Shown here one piece after another: positions 7,013 to 14,214 of a stretch of DNA of 35,131 nt. The position numbers and the translations under genes were made by a program. Source of the DNA: a virus; the IMG/VR virus record IMGVR_UViG_3300049629_000450, positions 1 to 35,131 of that record; one strand, written 5' to 3'. The notes under the pieces are model-generated. The model ran no database searches. It saw only the letters and a program-made list of their open reading frames with translations, and was not told the origin of the DNA. The first letter of the stretch is position 1; every line of letters begins with the position of its first letter.

Positions 7013-8088
7013 TATTTAAGATCAACCTTAGTTAGAAACTCATTCCACTCTCGTTTAGTCATTCCTGGTTGTTTTGGAATTGACTCCAACTCATTGGCGT
7101 TTAATTGGTCATTGGCGAATCTGATTGCTTCTTTAACTACATTCATTTCCATAGCACTGAAGGTAACTGCGTTTAGTTGGTAGTCTTCGAATGCTTTGTA
7201 TGCAACTGGGAATAACTGTTTAATGAATCCAGCCATTGCATTAGCATATTGACGAATCTCTAATTGAGCATGTGAATCCATTCGCAGGCCAAGGAAGTGG
7301 AAGATGTTTCGTAGGTCGCATTTCCAGTAGAGTCTAGTATACGTAGAGAGTGGTAAGTCTTTACGTGCTTGTTCTTTAGCAATACCGAACATTAATCTTT
7401 CTTCATATAGTTCTCTTGCCAGTCTATGAAACTCTGCTTCTCGTGTAGATAGATGTAGACCTGGAGAGACTGCTGCTGTGTACGATTCATCAAAGTCGTC
7501 TAAAAATTTTTCATCCCAAGTAGATAAAAACCCACTACTACCTTGCTTGTTATCTGTTGCTTGTAGTCTCCATTGGTCTGGAGCAGTACATTGCATTGCA
7601 TCGATAGCTTCAGTGTAACGAGTTGAATATTCATTAATTGACGCTGTTCTATGCCGCACCATTTGACGCCACGCATCCATTGGGATTTGGAGTCTGAAGG
7701 TTACTTCACACATTTCAAACGGTGTTCCATGCTTATGACGCATTAGCAAACGAAGTAGTACTTCATCTTTAGTTTTAAGTATCTCTAGCAACTCAGTTTT
7801 TCTGGAAGAAAAAGAACGTATAGTCGAACTTAGATTTGAGTACTCATATACGTTGTTGTTTTCGCTAATGAACTTTGTTACTTCTTCGAACTTAGCGATT
7901 TGTACTATCTTAATACCAAGTACTTCGTATGCAGCTTCTAATGCAGCTAGTTCGTGCAATTCATCATTACCGTAACTAGTACGTGCTGCATTGACGATTG
8001 TTTCGTCAGTACCCATGTAGTCAATTAATTGAATGTAACCTTGGTCTAGTACTGGAGTAGATTGTCCGATTAGGATTTTATTATACAT
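7012..8088 (-). CDS. thyX: flavin-dependent thymidylate synthase with insertion
   Basis: Converts dUMP to dTMP with methylene-tetrahydrofolate, FAD and NADPH. The signature RHRTASINEYSTRY (residues 145-158) contains the RHR...S core. AARTSYG (35-40) and LLMRHKHGTPFEM (114-126) are also typical. At 358 aa it is much longer than the usual 220-260. In known members only about a dozen residues separate SYG from the LMRHKH helix; here about 70 do, so roughly 55 residues (about 42-110) look inserted. The insert contains SFSSRK, encoded by a copy of the dispersed motif. About 45 extra residues also follow the core at the C-terminus. The product supports phage DNA synthesis together with the polymerase and the nucleotide hydrolases. 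Confidence 0.93.
   Translation of the reverse strand: MYNKILIGQSTPVLDQGYIQLIDYMGTDETIVNAARTSYGNDELHELAALEAAYEVLGIKIVQIAKFEEVTKFISENNNVYEYSNLSSTIRSFSSRKTELLEILKTKDEVLLRLLMRHKHGTPFEMCEVTFRLQIPMDAWRQMVRHRTASINEYSTRYTEAIDAMQCTAPDQWRLQATDNKQGSSGFLSTWDEKFLDDFDESYTAAVSPGLHLSTREAEFHRLARELYEERLMFGIAKEQARKDLPLSTYTRLYWKCDLRNIFHFLGLRMDSHAQLEIRQYANAMAGFIKQLFPVAYKAFEDYQLNAVTFSAMEMNVVKEAIRFANDQLNANELESIPKQPGMTKREWNEFLTKVDLK
7797..7813 (-). repeat. motif 1 copy, full 7-bp arms
   Basis: In thyX, read as SFSSRK, within the inserted segment. The perfect arms TTTTTCT/AGAAAAA flank TCC. Confidence 0.9.
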
Positions 8089-8293
8089 TTGGCTTAAACT
8101 TCTGTAGAGCTTCGATTAGTTTAGGTACTTCATCTTTAGTTACTACTATGATGTCTAATACATCCACTATTTGAACACCAGTATCCTCTTGTTCCCTACG
8201 TTGGGTGATTACTACTTCGCCAGCAGATACCTCAACGAAGATATCTTCTGTACTGGTACTATCATACACTGATCTGTTTACGTAAACTGTCAT
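8081..8293 (-). CDS. hypothetical protein, 70 aa
   Basis: A small acidic protein, MTVYVNRSVYDSTSTEDIFV onward, with strands (VEVSAGEVVITQR, IVDVLDIIVVTKD) and a C-terminal helix (VPKLIEALQKF). It has no recognised motif. Its stop lies 8 bases inside thyX, suggesting translational coupling. Confidence 0.6.
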   Translation of the reverse strand: MTVYVNRSVYDSTSTEDIFVEVSAGEVVITQRREQEDTGVQIVDVLDIIVVTKDEVPKLIEALQKFKPNV

Positions 8294-8300
8294 GGTACAC

Positions 8301-8465
8301 CTAGTATGAAACTATGAACTTAACTGTTACTACTTCTTCAGGCAAATTTGTTAAATCAACAACAAACTCATCTGAGTATTCTATTTCTGGCTTACTTACT
8401 GCATCAGTGATATCGATTTCTTCGTCGTCGTCGTTGCAACCAATTACGCTAAAAGACATACTCAT
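8301..8465 (-). CDS. hypothetical acidic protein, 54 aa
   Basis: The frame begins ATG AGT ATG (MSMSFSVIGCNDDDEEIDIT) at 8465 and ends with TAG at 8301. GAGGG lies 7 bases before the ATG. Just upstream of that ribosome site is a copy of the AATTCWGCAATGTC motif, in the same place as before two other genes. The N-terminal half is very acidic (NDDDEEIDITD) and the C-terminal half is strand-like (EEVVTVKFIVSY). No family is recognised. A small acidic protein could be a DNA mimic or an inhibitor, but there is no direct evidence. Confidence 0.6.
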   Translation of the reverse strand: MSMSFSVIGCNDDDEEIDITDAVSKPEIEYSDEFVVDLTNLPEEVVTVKFIVSY

Positions 8466-8481
8466 TTATATACCCTCTCTA

Positions 8482-8495
8482 GACATTGCAGAATT
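8482..8495 (-). repeat. motif 2 copy before the 54-aa gene
   Basis: Ends 16 bases before the ATG, next to the GAGGG ribosome site. Confidence 0.8.
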
Positions 8496-8518
8496 AACTG
8501 ATTAGTAGTTATGTACAG

Positions 8519-8597
8519 AAACCTAGATGGGGATCGAACCCACAACTCTTCTAACTAATTAAAGGTAGAAGCGACTTACCGCTTAGTCTACTAGGCA
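8519..8597 (-). tRNA. tRNA-like element with 14-nt anticodon loop
   Basis: Read on the minus strand from 8597. An acceptor arm TGCCTAG can pair with CTAGGTT except for the first T-T. Then come TA, a perfect 4-bp D stem (GACT/AGTC with an AAGCGGTA loop), one linker base, a perfect 5-bp stem CTTCT/AGAAG, a 4-base variable region (AGTT), and a T arm GTGGG-TTCGATC-CCCAT. Everything fits a class I tRNA except the anticodon loop, ACCTTTAATTAGTT, which has 14 bases instead of 7. The anticodon cannot be assigned, and CCA is not encoded. It may be a degenerate or specialised tRNA-like RNA, or a tRNA with an insertion. Confidence 0.55.
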
Positions 8598-8605
8598 TTA
8601 GGGGG

Positions 8606-8866
8606 TTACTTAAGTGAGCACGTACCGTCTGCACAGTTACGTGACTGGATTTCTGGAATTGAATTAATTACAGTTCGTACCGGCTGAACTTCCTGGAAGA
8701 AAACAAGTGGTGCTTTTACTGTAGCTACGGCAACCTTGGGAATCGACTTGACGCATTGGGCAGTACTCTTCACTGTCTTGCGGAATAGCCTGCATCGTCC
8801 AGCAGCTTCGGTAGTTTGCGTCATGCATAGCATGAATACCGCTGCGAATGTAAATTTAATCTTCAT
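8606..8866 (-). CDS. small exported Cys-containing protein, 86 aa
   Basis: GGAG lies 7 bases before ATG 8866. The N-terminus (MKIKFTFAAVFMLCMTQTTE followed by AAG) is a signal peptide with basic residues, a hydrophobic core and a likely cleavage site near AAG. The mature part is short and basic with repeated V-x-x-I/V segments and five cysteines in all, ending NCADGTCSLK. It may form disulfides outside the cytoplasm. It follows the terminator at 8888-8915, so it is probably transcribed from a separate start. It could be a moron-type gene acting on the host envelope. The motif copy at 8693 encodes VFFQEV. Confidence 0.6.
   Translation of the reverse strand: MKIKFTFAAVFMLCMTQTTEAAGRCRLFRKTVKSTAQCVKSIPKVAVATVKAPLVFFQEVQPVRTVINSIPEIQSRNCADGTCSLK
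8693..8702 (-). repeat. motif 1 copy
   Basis: In the exported-protein gene, read as VFFQEV (frame c). Confidence 0.85.
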
Positions 8867-8887
8867 AACTTACTCCATGTGAAAGAA

Positions 8888-8915
8888 TTAAAAAATGCCG
8901 GTTACAGTGTCCGGC
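8888..8915 (-). terminator. rho-independent terminator
   Basis: On the minus strand a GCCGG/CCGGC stem with a 9-base loop is followed by ATTTTTTAATT. It ends the transcript that carries the ssDNA-binding protein gene and the candidate structured RNA. Confidence 0.8.
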
Positions 8916-8956
8916 GTAGCCTACTGGATCGTTCTACTTTGCCAATAGCTACTGAC

Positions 8957-9078
8957 TAATTAATTGTAGGGTGTATACTGTGCCTTTCGGACTATGATCC
9001 TAACACCGGGTACTACATACCTGTGACCAGCCACCCATCTCATTACTGATCTGAGCCACACTCTCCTACAATTAATTA
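8957..9078 (-). ncRNA. candidate structured RNA closed by a 14-bp stem
   Basis: The arms TAATTAATTGTAGG (from 9078) and CCTACAATTAATTA (to 8957) pair perfectly over 14 bp and are extended by GTGT/ACAC across a 3-base bulge. The first three bases of the 5' arm are the stop codon of the upstream gene. Within the 94-base interior I can draw at least three hairpins: CTCA/TGAG, GGTA/TACC, and GTG-TTAGGA-(TCATAG)-TCCGAA-AGG-CAC with one mismatch. No open frame of note lies here. A terminator follows 42 bases later. I match it to no known ribozyme or riboswitch. The rest of the interval 8867-9075 holds only this RNA, the terminator and the ribosome site of the next gene. Confidence 0.5.
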
Positions 9079-10116
9079 CACTACTTCTACTACTGCTACT
9101 GCAACAGTGACTACCTTGCCCTTGGGGTCTTTAATCTTAAGTTTCTTACCCTTGGCAAGATACTCAACGATTTCAAACTTGGTGGTTTTGGTGTAGCCGT
9201 TTGGCTTTGCCTTGCATTCGTATCCAACCCAAGTAGATGGGTCTTCTTCATCGTACTCTACTGATTCTTCGTCTTCTGATTCTTCTTCTTCGTCATCAGA
9301 TTCTTCAGTATCGTCTTCCTCTGCTTCCTCGTCATCTTCTTCTTCGTCGTCGTCTGCGGGTTTAGACTTGGAAGACTTACTGGATTTGGTAGATCGAGAC
9401 TTACCAGACTTCTTAAAAGGTGGTTCTTCATCTGCTTCGTCATCGGATTCGGTTTCATCAGACCCTTCTTCATCATCTTCGTCTCCCACTCCGTCCTCGT
9501 CATCATCTCCATCTTCTTCTTCTCCTTCTTCCTCTTCAAAGTCTTCCAAGAGTTTGTTTACTCGTACATTGAGTCCTAGTCCCTTACCACCTTGGTAAAC
9601 GCTAAGAGTGATTGAGACTACTGGCTTCTCTGCACGATCAAGAGCATTGAACGTATCGATTGCATCGAGCAGGTCTTCAGGAGTCTTGATGCCCTTGGTG
9701 TTGATGCCGCATCGTTGCATGGTGAAGATGATGTCATCGATAGCCTTATCCTTGCCACGGATACTGCCATCGTTTAACTTTCTATCTTCGATAGTGACGA
9801 TGATACTTGGAGTCTGACCCTTGCCTGTCGATCCTACACAGACAAAATTGAATGCTACGCTAAGAGCAGACTTTCGTTTTGTCTTAGGATCGGCCTTGGT
9901 CATGAACGTACCAATCCGAGTTAGTTTAGCTTGGGTGCTTGCTGTCTTACCTACTTTGTTAAGAGCAAACGCCTTCATTACATCGGCAGTAGTTGTGTAT
10001 CCGGTTGGTGCATCTTTCTTTGCAGCGTTGGACAGTTCTTTCGAACTTTCCTTCAATGCTGCTAGTGCTGCTTTACGATCATCGCTACCACCGGAAGTTT
10101 TTTTGTTTAGAGCCAT
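9076..10116 (-). CDS. probable ssDNA-binding protein with acidic low-complexity tail
   Basis: 346 aa. Residues about 1-205 form a globular domain (ALSVAFNFVCVGSTGKGQTP, SIIVTIEDRK, VVSITLSVYQGGKGLGLNVR), consistent with an OB-like ssDNA-binding protein. An extremely Asp/Glu-rich stretch of about 95 residues is broken by a basic patch (KKSGKSRSTKSSKSSKSK), followed by a small C-terminal beta domain (about 300-346). Phage ssDNA-binding proteins often carry acidic tails that contact partner proteins, though this one is unusually long and internal. The gene lies directly after a Sak4-like ATPase, a pairing common in phage recombination modules. The function is inferred from layout and context. 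An AATTCAGCAATGTC motif precedes its AAAGG ribosome site. Confidence 0.55.
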   Translation of the reverse strand: MALNKKTSGGSDDRKAALAALKESSKELSNAAKKDAPTGYTTTADVMKAFALNKVGKTASTQAKLTRIGTFMTKADPKTKRKSALSVAFNFVCVGSTGKGQTPSIIVTIEDRKLNDGSIRGKDKAIDDIIFTMQRCGINTKGIKTPEDLLDAIDTFNALDRAEKPVVSITLSVYQGGKGLGLNVRVNKLLEDFEEEEGEEEDGDDDEDGVGDEDDEEGSDETESDDEADEEPPFKKSGKSRSTKSSKSSKSKPADDDEEEDDEEAEEDDTEESDDEEEESEDEESVEYDEEDPSTWVGYECKAKPNGYTKTTKFEIVEYLAKGKKLKIKDPKGKVVTVAVAVVEVV

Positions 10117-10130
10117 ACTATACCTTTTTA

Positions 10131-10144
10131 GACATTGCTGAATT
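10131..10144 (-). repeat. motif 2 copy before the ssDNA-binding protein gene
   Basis: Ends 14 bases before the ATG, next to AAAGG. Confidence 0.8.
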
Positions 10145-10164
10145 AACTAGAAACGAAACTAATA

Positions 10165-11007
10165 CTACTCATCAGTACTTTGTGAAACTACAATACCTTT
10201 TAACTTATTGTTCCATGCTTTCTCTAATGTGGGATACCATGATTTAGGGTCTTCAGGAATTGCGAACGCATTAAGTGGAGTACCTTTGGGGGTGCAGAAT
10301 CTACCATCTACTCCGCACTTTGTCCAGATGGAATCCCACCTACAATGAATTGCACGCTTTTTGTCGTGGTATCCAAAATAAAATGCGAAGTCCATTGCTT
10401 TCTTTAAGTAATCGAATACAGCAGAAGTAACAGCAGGTCGATACACTGTGTCGGTAGTTCCCGTATTCAATTCACCTTCTCGCTCTACTGTATGGCAAGT
10501 GAATACCGCACCTAGGCGAGAATCATACTTCAAGTTATTTAAAGTGTTTTCAAATAGCTTGTTGATTAATCCTCTTGTTGCACCGAAGTCTTTCATCGGT
10601 ACTGATTCCAGTCCAAGTTCAAGTAGCTTCGCTGCTTCACAGCATTTGTACAGTTCTTGGATGTTATCGATACCAACTACTTTAACTGAAGTATCAGTTT
10701 CAAGTTCTGCTAAGACTTCAAGGAAGAGAGTCCATGGGCATTGTTCACCCCTGTCGAGTTCTTCCACTGTTCGTGGACGAAACTCAATTGGCTTTCTTCC
10801 TCGTAGATTTCTTCTAGCAGGTTCGAATTGTAGAAGAATAGCTTCGGGAATAGATAGAATAAACGAAGACTTACCAATGCCAGAAGTTCCATGGATTACG
10901 GTCCAATAGTCTAGAAATACGTCAGATGGTTCAAAGATGTCGTCGGGTGCTGGAATTAGTGATCGTTTGACTGTCTTTACTGTTTTGACTGATTTCTTCT
11001 TTACCAT
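10165..11007 (-). CDS. Sak4-like RecA-fold ATPase (recombination)
   Basis: 280 aa from ATG 11007, chosen because it overlaps the upstream TAA as TAATG; the frame extends further up with no support. A Walker A GTSGIGKSS (residues 40-48) and a Walker B VVGIDNIQEL (110-119) are clear. FEPARRNLRG and the C-terminal FCTPKGTPLNAFA region fit the RecA-like AAA_24/Sak4 group, single-strand annealing or strand-exchange ATPases of phages. It should act with the ssDNA-binding protein encoded next and the PD-(D/E)XK nuclease encoded upstream. The TAG stop is at 10165. Confidence 0.8.
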   Translation of the reverse strand: MVKKKSVKTVKTVKRSLIPAPDDIFEPSDVFLDYWTVIHGTSGIGKSSFILSIPEAILLQFEPARRNLRGRKPIEFRPRTVEELDRGEQCPWTLFLEVLAELETDTSVKVVGIDNIQELYKCCEAAKLLELGLESVPMKDFGATRGLINKLFENTLNNLKYDSRLGAVFTCHTVEREGELNTGTTDTVYRPAVTSAVFDYLKKAMDFAFYFGYHDKKRAIHCRWDSIWTKCGVDGRFCTPKGTPLNAFAIPEDPKSWYPTLEKAWNNKLKGIVVSQSTDE

Positions 11008-11294
11008 TATTCCAGGTGCTCGATTATTTCTTTGAGTACAGAGATTGGTAAATCGATTCCTTCTGGGATTCGATGTACCGGACAATTAGTTATTTCGCTG
11101 ATCTTTTCTAGGAGTGTGTATTGTTCTCCTAGATTTTTAATGTTGTTAGCCATAGCGATTGGATCGTAACCCATACGCTGTGCTTCTGAGAAGTTATTTC
11201 TTTTTGGGGGTAGCTTTTTTGGGGCTAGCTTTTTTGGTACCGGATTTTTTACAAGAGCCTTCGGAGTAGGTTGCTTTGCCTTTAACTTTTTCAT
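11007..11294 (-). CDS. hypothetical protein with Lys/Pro-rich N-terminus, 95 aa
   Basis: Begins with a run of KKLAPKK-type repeats (residues 1-32), then a helical part, EAQRMGYDPIAMANNIKNLG and onward, ending ISVLKEIIEHLE. The basic tail suggests nucleic-acid contact. I recognise no family. It overlaps the ATPase gene by TAATG, so the two are coupled. Confidence 0.6.
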   Translation of the reverse strand: MKKLKAKQPTPKALVKNPVPKKLAPKKLPPKRNNFSEAQRMGYDPIAMANNIKNLGEQYTLLEKISEITNCPVHRIPEGIDLPISVLKEIIEHLE

Positions 11295-11323
11295 AGCCTG
11301 TCCAGCATGGGTTTGATTTCTTT

Positions 11324-11557
11324 TTAGTCATGAAGTTCTAATGCCTTATGAATTACTTCGCCTGTTAAATTAATTGTAAGATTCTGTCCTTTGGTTGATT
11401 CGTTAGAATTCTTTTTACTGCATGGCTCACATATCCGGTTATGAGAACCGCCTGATAGAAACTCTTCAGAACATTTAAGACACTTTCTTTTTACGCTTGA
11501 TTGTCTTTCCTGTTGTTCCTTCTTGAACGACTTTTCGTACTTCTTTTTCTTTGACAC
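11324..11557 (-). CDS. zinc-ribbon protein, 77 aa
   Basis: Starts at GTG 11557 with AAGGAG 6 bases before it, the best ribosome site in this area, which supports the 83-base overlap with the nuclease gene. After a Lys-rich N-terminus comes KCLKCSEEF, then RICEPCSKK: two CxxC knuckles 17 residues apart that should bind one zinc. The C-terminal LTINLTGEVIHKALELHD is strand plus helix. Short zinc-ribbon proteins of this kind are common in phage replication regions, with no settled function. Confidence 0.65.
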   Translation of the reverse strand: MSKKKKYEKSFKKEQQERQSSVKRKCLKCSEEFLSGGSHNRICEPCSKKNSNESTKGQNLTINLTGEVIHKALELHD

Positions 11558-12545
11558 CTTGCTCTCCTTGTAACTCTGGGAAGCACGTTTCTTTTCGTAC
11601 CAGTCCGTGGGGCAGTCCCGTTGTTATGTACTCGAAGAAGTCTCCTAGCCCGATTGACATTGGATCGAACACCCCGAACGGTCTTGCATAATGGTTTGGA
11701 TTTGGTTTTCCGTCCTCTGTAACCCAGGGATTCATTGGATCGTTTTTTATTGATTCCCACCAAACGACTACTGCTTCAATTAATGGAAACAATGTAGTTC
11801 TAGCGAAGTCTGTAATATCCTTAGCAGTTAGATCGTTTTCACTTCGAAAGAAATAGTGATCTGGACGTTTGGATATGTCTTCGTTGATGCGATTTAGAAA
11901 ATCTATATCTGACTCAGTTTTGCCTTGCACTAAGTTTGGTTTACGAATTACGTTGTACAGTACTCCACCAATAGGCTTTTTCTTTTCTACTGATAGTGTG
12001 TAGCAGTACAACATAGTTTGTAAATCAAACGGCAATGTTTGAGTTATCTTTAGTCTGTTAATGTCAGACTTGGTTTTGTTTTCTTGCAACCATAGCTTAC
12101 CGTTACGTACAAAGACTTCATCCCATCTACCACGAATACGGATTGGTCTACCATTGGTCTGAGACTTGTATGGTACGTCGAATACTTCCTCTTGTGATAC
12201 ATACTTGAAGTTGTCAGATGAGTAGTACGCTACGTAGTGTGGAATGATTAGTGCTACTTGTCGGACTAGCATTATATCGATGCCAGTGTCTTTGTACAAA
12301 CTCATTAGCTTAGATGTTATCTGCATTGTGGTCTTGCCACTAGCGTACAACTCTAATGCTTTGTGAAACATAGTACCGAAGTCTAACGCATCCTTACGAT
12401 CTGAGGATCGGTACATTTCGACTGTTGCAATACGGAATCGTTCTCGACATACAACGAACTTAGATAGCAGTGAGTACGATATTCCATCTACGTACAAGTC
12501 CCAACCCGGTTTTGGTTTTGGATTTCTAATTGCAGGTTTTTTCAT
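11475..12545 (-). CDS. PD-(D/E)XK nuclease of the RecB/Cas4 type
   Basis: 356 aa. The RecB-family nuclease layout is visible: SYSLLSKFVVCRERFR (motif around C33), DFGTMFHKALE with H61, RGRWDEVFV (D142), LQENKTK (E155-x-K157) and LPFDLQTMLYCY (Q176...Y180, the QxxxY motif). These residues form the metal-binding exonuclease site. No helicase domain and no extra C-terminal cysteines for an iron-sulfur cluster are evident; the single C33 is not enough to claim one. With the Sak4-like ATPase and ssDNA-binding protein it makes a recombination set: end resection, annealing, protection. Confidence 0.85.
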   Translation of the reverse strand: MKKPAIRNPKPKPGWDLYVDGISYSLLSKFVVCRERFRIATVEMYRSSDRKDALDFGTMFHKALELYASGKTTMQITSKLMSLYKDTGIDIMLVRQVALIIPHYVAYYSSDNFKYVSQEEVFDVPYKSQTNGRPIRIRGRWDEVFVRNGKLWLQENKTKSDINRLKITQTLPFDLQTMLYCYTLSVEKKKPIGGVLYNVIRKPNLVQGKTESDIDFLNRINEDISKRPDHYFFRSENDLTAKDITDFARTTLFPLIEAVVVWWESIKNDPMNPWVTEDGKPNPNHYARPFGVFDPMSIGLGDFFEYITTGLPHGLVRKETCFPELQGEQGVKEKEVRKVVQEGTTGKTIKRKKKVS

Positions 12546-13065
12546 CGTAAATCTTTCTAACAGTTAGCATAAACCTAGACATTGCTAATCTGTTATTCAT
12601 AGGAACGAAGTCTTGTGGATTGTCTAAAAATACTTTATACGATACTTTTGACGTATACGCTTTGAACTTAGGTATATCTTTTATCCCCAGAAAGATTGTA
12701 CAGTAAGGTTTGAGGGTGTTGATGAATGAATCGTAATGATGCATACAGTTATGAAGTACTTGCTTAGTGTCAGTGTCCTGCACTGTTGTACACATAATTA
12801 AACTATGCACCGTCCAATTTCTCCTGGAAGAAAAAGAGTCCATTAGGTCTTTCAACCAAACTCCGTATGGGGCGGTTAGCCATTGTTGGGTAGTACAATC
12901 TACATCATCGATTTTAGGGAATACGAATAGGATAGGATGTGGATTGAGTAGTGTATCAATGTGTACGGGTTTCTGTGAAGTATCGAGTAGACTTGAGCAT
13001 GACTTACAGTTGAGCACTTTTAGATCGTGCTTACTTAAGTTTATGATAGAGTCTGTACGCACCAT
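12526..13065 (-). CDS. possible uracil-DNA-glycosylase-fold protein, divergent
   Basis: ATG 13065 has GGGGGA 5 bases upstream and overlaps the preceding gene by 35 bases. The order of elements resembles family 4 uracil glycosylases: a Cys pair near the start (CKSCSSLLDTSQKP), a strand PILFVFPKIDD, then WLTAPYGVWLKDLMDSF in place of the G-x-PFVG-AG-LL helix, NWTVHSLIMCT, and a helix plus strand ending CTIFLGIKDIPKF like the LG-A motif. The catalytic GEAPG motif and the iron-sulfur cysteines are not preserved, so the enzyme may be inactive or doing something else. It is the weakest family call in this block. SFSSRR is encoded by a motif copy. Confidence 0.35.
   Translation of the reverse strand: MVRTDSIINLSKHDLKVLNCKSCSSLLDTSQKPVHIDTLLNPHPILFVFPKIDDVDCTTQQWLTAPYGVWLKDLMDSFSSRRNWTVHSLIMCTTVQDTDTKQVLHNCMHHYDSFINTLKPYCTIFLGIKDIPKFKAYTSKVSYKVFLDNPQDFVPMNNRLAMSRFMLTVRKIYDEKTCN
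12824..12833 (-). repeat. motif 1 copy
   Basis: In the UDG-fold-like gene, read as SFSSRR. Confidence 0.85.
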
Positions 13066-13690
13066 AGATTCCCCCTACTACTGATTTGTTTAATTCTTGG
13101 TACTGGTGTGGTGATGGTATGCCCCATAGGTGAAGTTCTGATTTTCTCTTTGCTGCTTCTTTGATCTTACCTAACTCTTCGTTAGTGAAGAACCTTGGAT
13201 CGGCAATGAAGTTATCTAGGCACAGTCTTCGTATCTCATCGAGCGACATATAGAAGAATTTTTTCTTCCTGTCTCGTACTGGTTGTCCTTTACGATCATA
13301 CCGCAATGAGATTAAGTAAGGTTTGATTTGTTGATTGTACAGGTTTCCTTTCCGGTACTTAGATCGGTATGAGCCAATTGACTTGTTTCCACTACGTAGG
13401 GCATTGCCAACATTAACTTTAGTAACTGGTCTAGTACCACTGAATTCTAGTTCCCAGTTCATCATTATCTGTTGGTCAGTCAATATCTTATCGACTAGTC
13501 CTAATGATGCATTCATTTCATTGTGGTAGAAAACTGCTTCAAACCATACGTTCTGAGGAAGATTAGTTTTCTTACCTGCTCCACCTGCTTTAGCTGTTGG
13601 TAGCTTGCGGTTTAGGATTGGAGTTTCATGGTCTAATAGCTTAGCTACGATAGACAATGCAGAATAAAGGTCATTTGTTCCATCAGGCAT
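13031..13690 (-). CDS. hypothetical protein, 219 aa
   Basis: A basic protein of no recognised family. Residues 1-30 look helical, then a Gly/Lys linker (KAGGAGKKT), a mixed middle (NVWFEAVFYHNE, QIMMNWELEFSG), a basic stretch (RSGNKSIGSYRSKYRKGN, RYDRKGQPVRDRKKKFFYM), and a helical C-terminus. The concentration of Lys and Arg suggests nucleic-acid binding. It overlaps MazG by TAATG and the next gene by 35 bases, so it belongs to the same operon. Confidence 0.6.
   Translation of the reverse strand: MPDGTNDLYSALSIVAKLLDHETPILNRKLPTAKAGGAGKKTNLPQNVWFEAVFYHNEMNASLGLVDKILTDQQIMMNWELEFSGTRPVTKVNVGNALRSGNKSIGSYRSKYRKGNLYNQQIKPYLISLRYDRKGQPVRDRKKKFFYMSLDEIRRLCLDNFIADPRFFTNEELGKIKEAAKRKSELHLWGIPSPHQYQELNKSVVGGIYGAYRLYHKLK
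13653..13666 (-). repeat. motif 2 copy, one mismatch
   Basis: TATTC in place of AATTC. In the 219-aa gene, read as YSALSI. Confidence 0.6.
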
Positions 13691-14097
13691 TATTCACCTT
13701 TCTTATCTGCACGTTCGATTGCTGCTTGGTCTGAATAGGTTTTGCTTTTGTACCGTTCGGCTAACTTAGCTTGGTTTTGAGTCATGCATTCGAAGATACT
13801 GATTTCCAATTCGTTCAGGATACCGAATGTGTAGAACAGTAAGTCGCCAATCTCTTCCTTAAGATTATCTACGTCTAAGTTCTTTTGGTACATCGTGTAC
13901 TTCTTGATGCAGTCTGCTATCTCTCCAACTTCACCACACAGTCCGATAATCATGTGATTCAAGTGTGCTTTACGTGGGGTCATTTCTTCTAGTAGTTGGT
14001 ATCCTGGTTTGGCTAGTGCTTTCACCATTTCTGATTGTTCGCATACGATTTCATCTGATTTGTTTATCTGCATTGTTTTTGCTCCGTTAGGCGACAT
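13690..14097 (-). CDS. MazG-like nucleotide pyrophosphohydrolase
   Basis: 135 aa. The all-alpha NTP pyrophosphatase motif is visible: GLCGEVGEIADCIKK (E56, E59) and NLKEEIGDLLFYTFG (E81, E82, D85), the ExxE...ExxD magnesium site. It cleaves (d)NTPs or related nucleotides to monophosphate and pyrophosphate. AGGG lies about 9 bases before ATG 14097; a second ATG at codon 9 is possible. It is the first gene after the promoter and terminator at 14130-14243, so its expression depends on readthrough of that terminator or on a promoter I cannot see. Confidence 0.88.
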   Translation of the reverse strand: MSPNGAKTMQINKSDEIVCEQSEMVKALAKPGYQLLEEMTPRKAHLNHMIIGLCGEVGEIADCIKKYTMYQKNLDVDNLKEEIGDLLFYTFGILNELEISIFECMTQNQAKLAERYKSKTYSDQAAIERADKKGE

Positions 14098-14129
14098 ACT
14101 TAATTACCCTATCTATTTCATGCGGGCGG

Positions 14130-14170
14130 TAAAAAATCCCCACGATGTATAAAGTTGTACCATCGTAGGG
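14130..14170 (-). terminator. strong rho-independent terminator
   Basis: On the minus strand CCCTACGATG pairs with CATCGTGGGG (10 bp, one G-U) around a 13-base loop, followed by ATTTTTT. It lies between the glycosyltransferase block and mazG and can end transcripts from both the virion block and the promoter at 14215-14243. Between this hairpin and mazG are about 30 bases with no other feature. Confidence 0.85.
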
Positions 14171-14214
14171 ACCGACCGCTATTGCAATCCAACAGTCTTG
14201 CGACCGAGTGAAGT

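Noticed and set aside
8517-8600. Normal tRNA with anticodon TTA or TAA
   Set aside because: Placing a 7-base loop breaks the anticodon stem; only the 14-base loop keeps five perfect pairs, so no anticodon is assigned.
8957-9056. Hammerhead ribozyme in the structured RNA
   Set aside because: A CGAAAG-like stretch is present, but no CUGANGA partner and no suitable three-stem core could be drawn.
9212-9598. Plus-strand poly-serine frame
   Set aside because: It is the complement of the Asp/Glu-rich tail of the ssDNA-binding protein gene; the minus-strand frame is longer, has a ribosome site and globular ends.
11491-11763. 90-codon basic minus-strand frame
   Set aside because: Lies wholly inside the nuclease gene in another frame, with no ribosome site and composition typical of a shadow.
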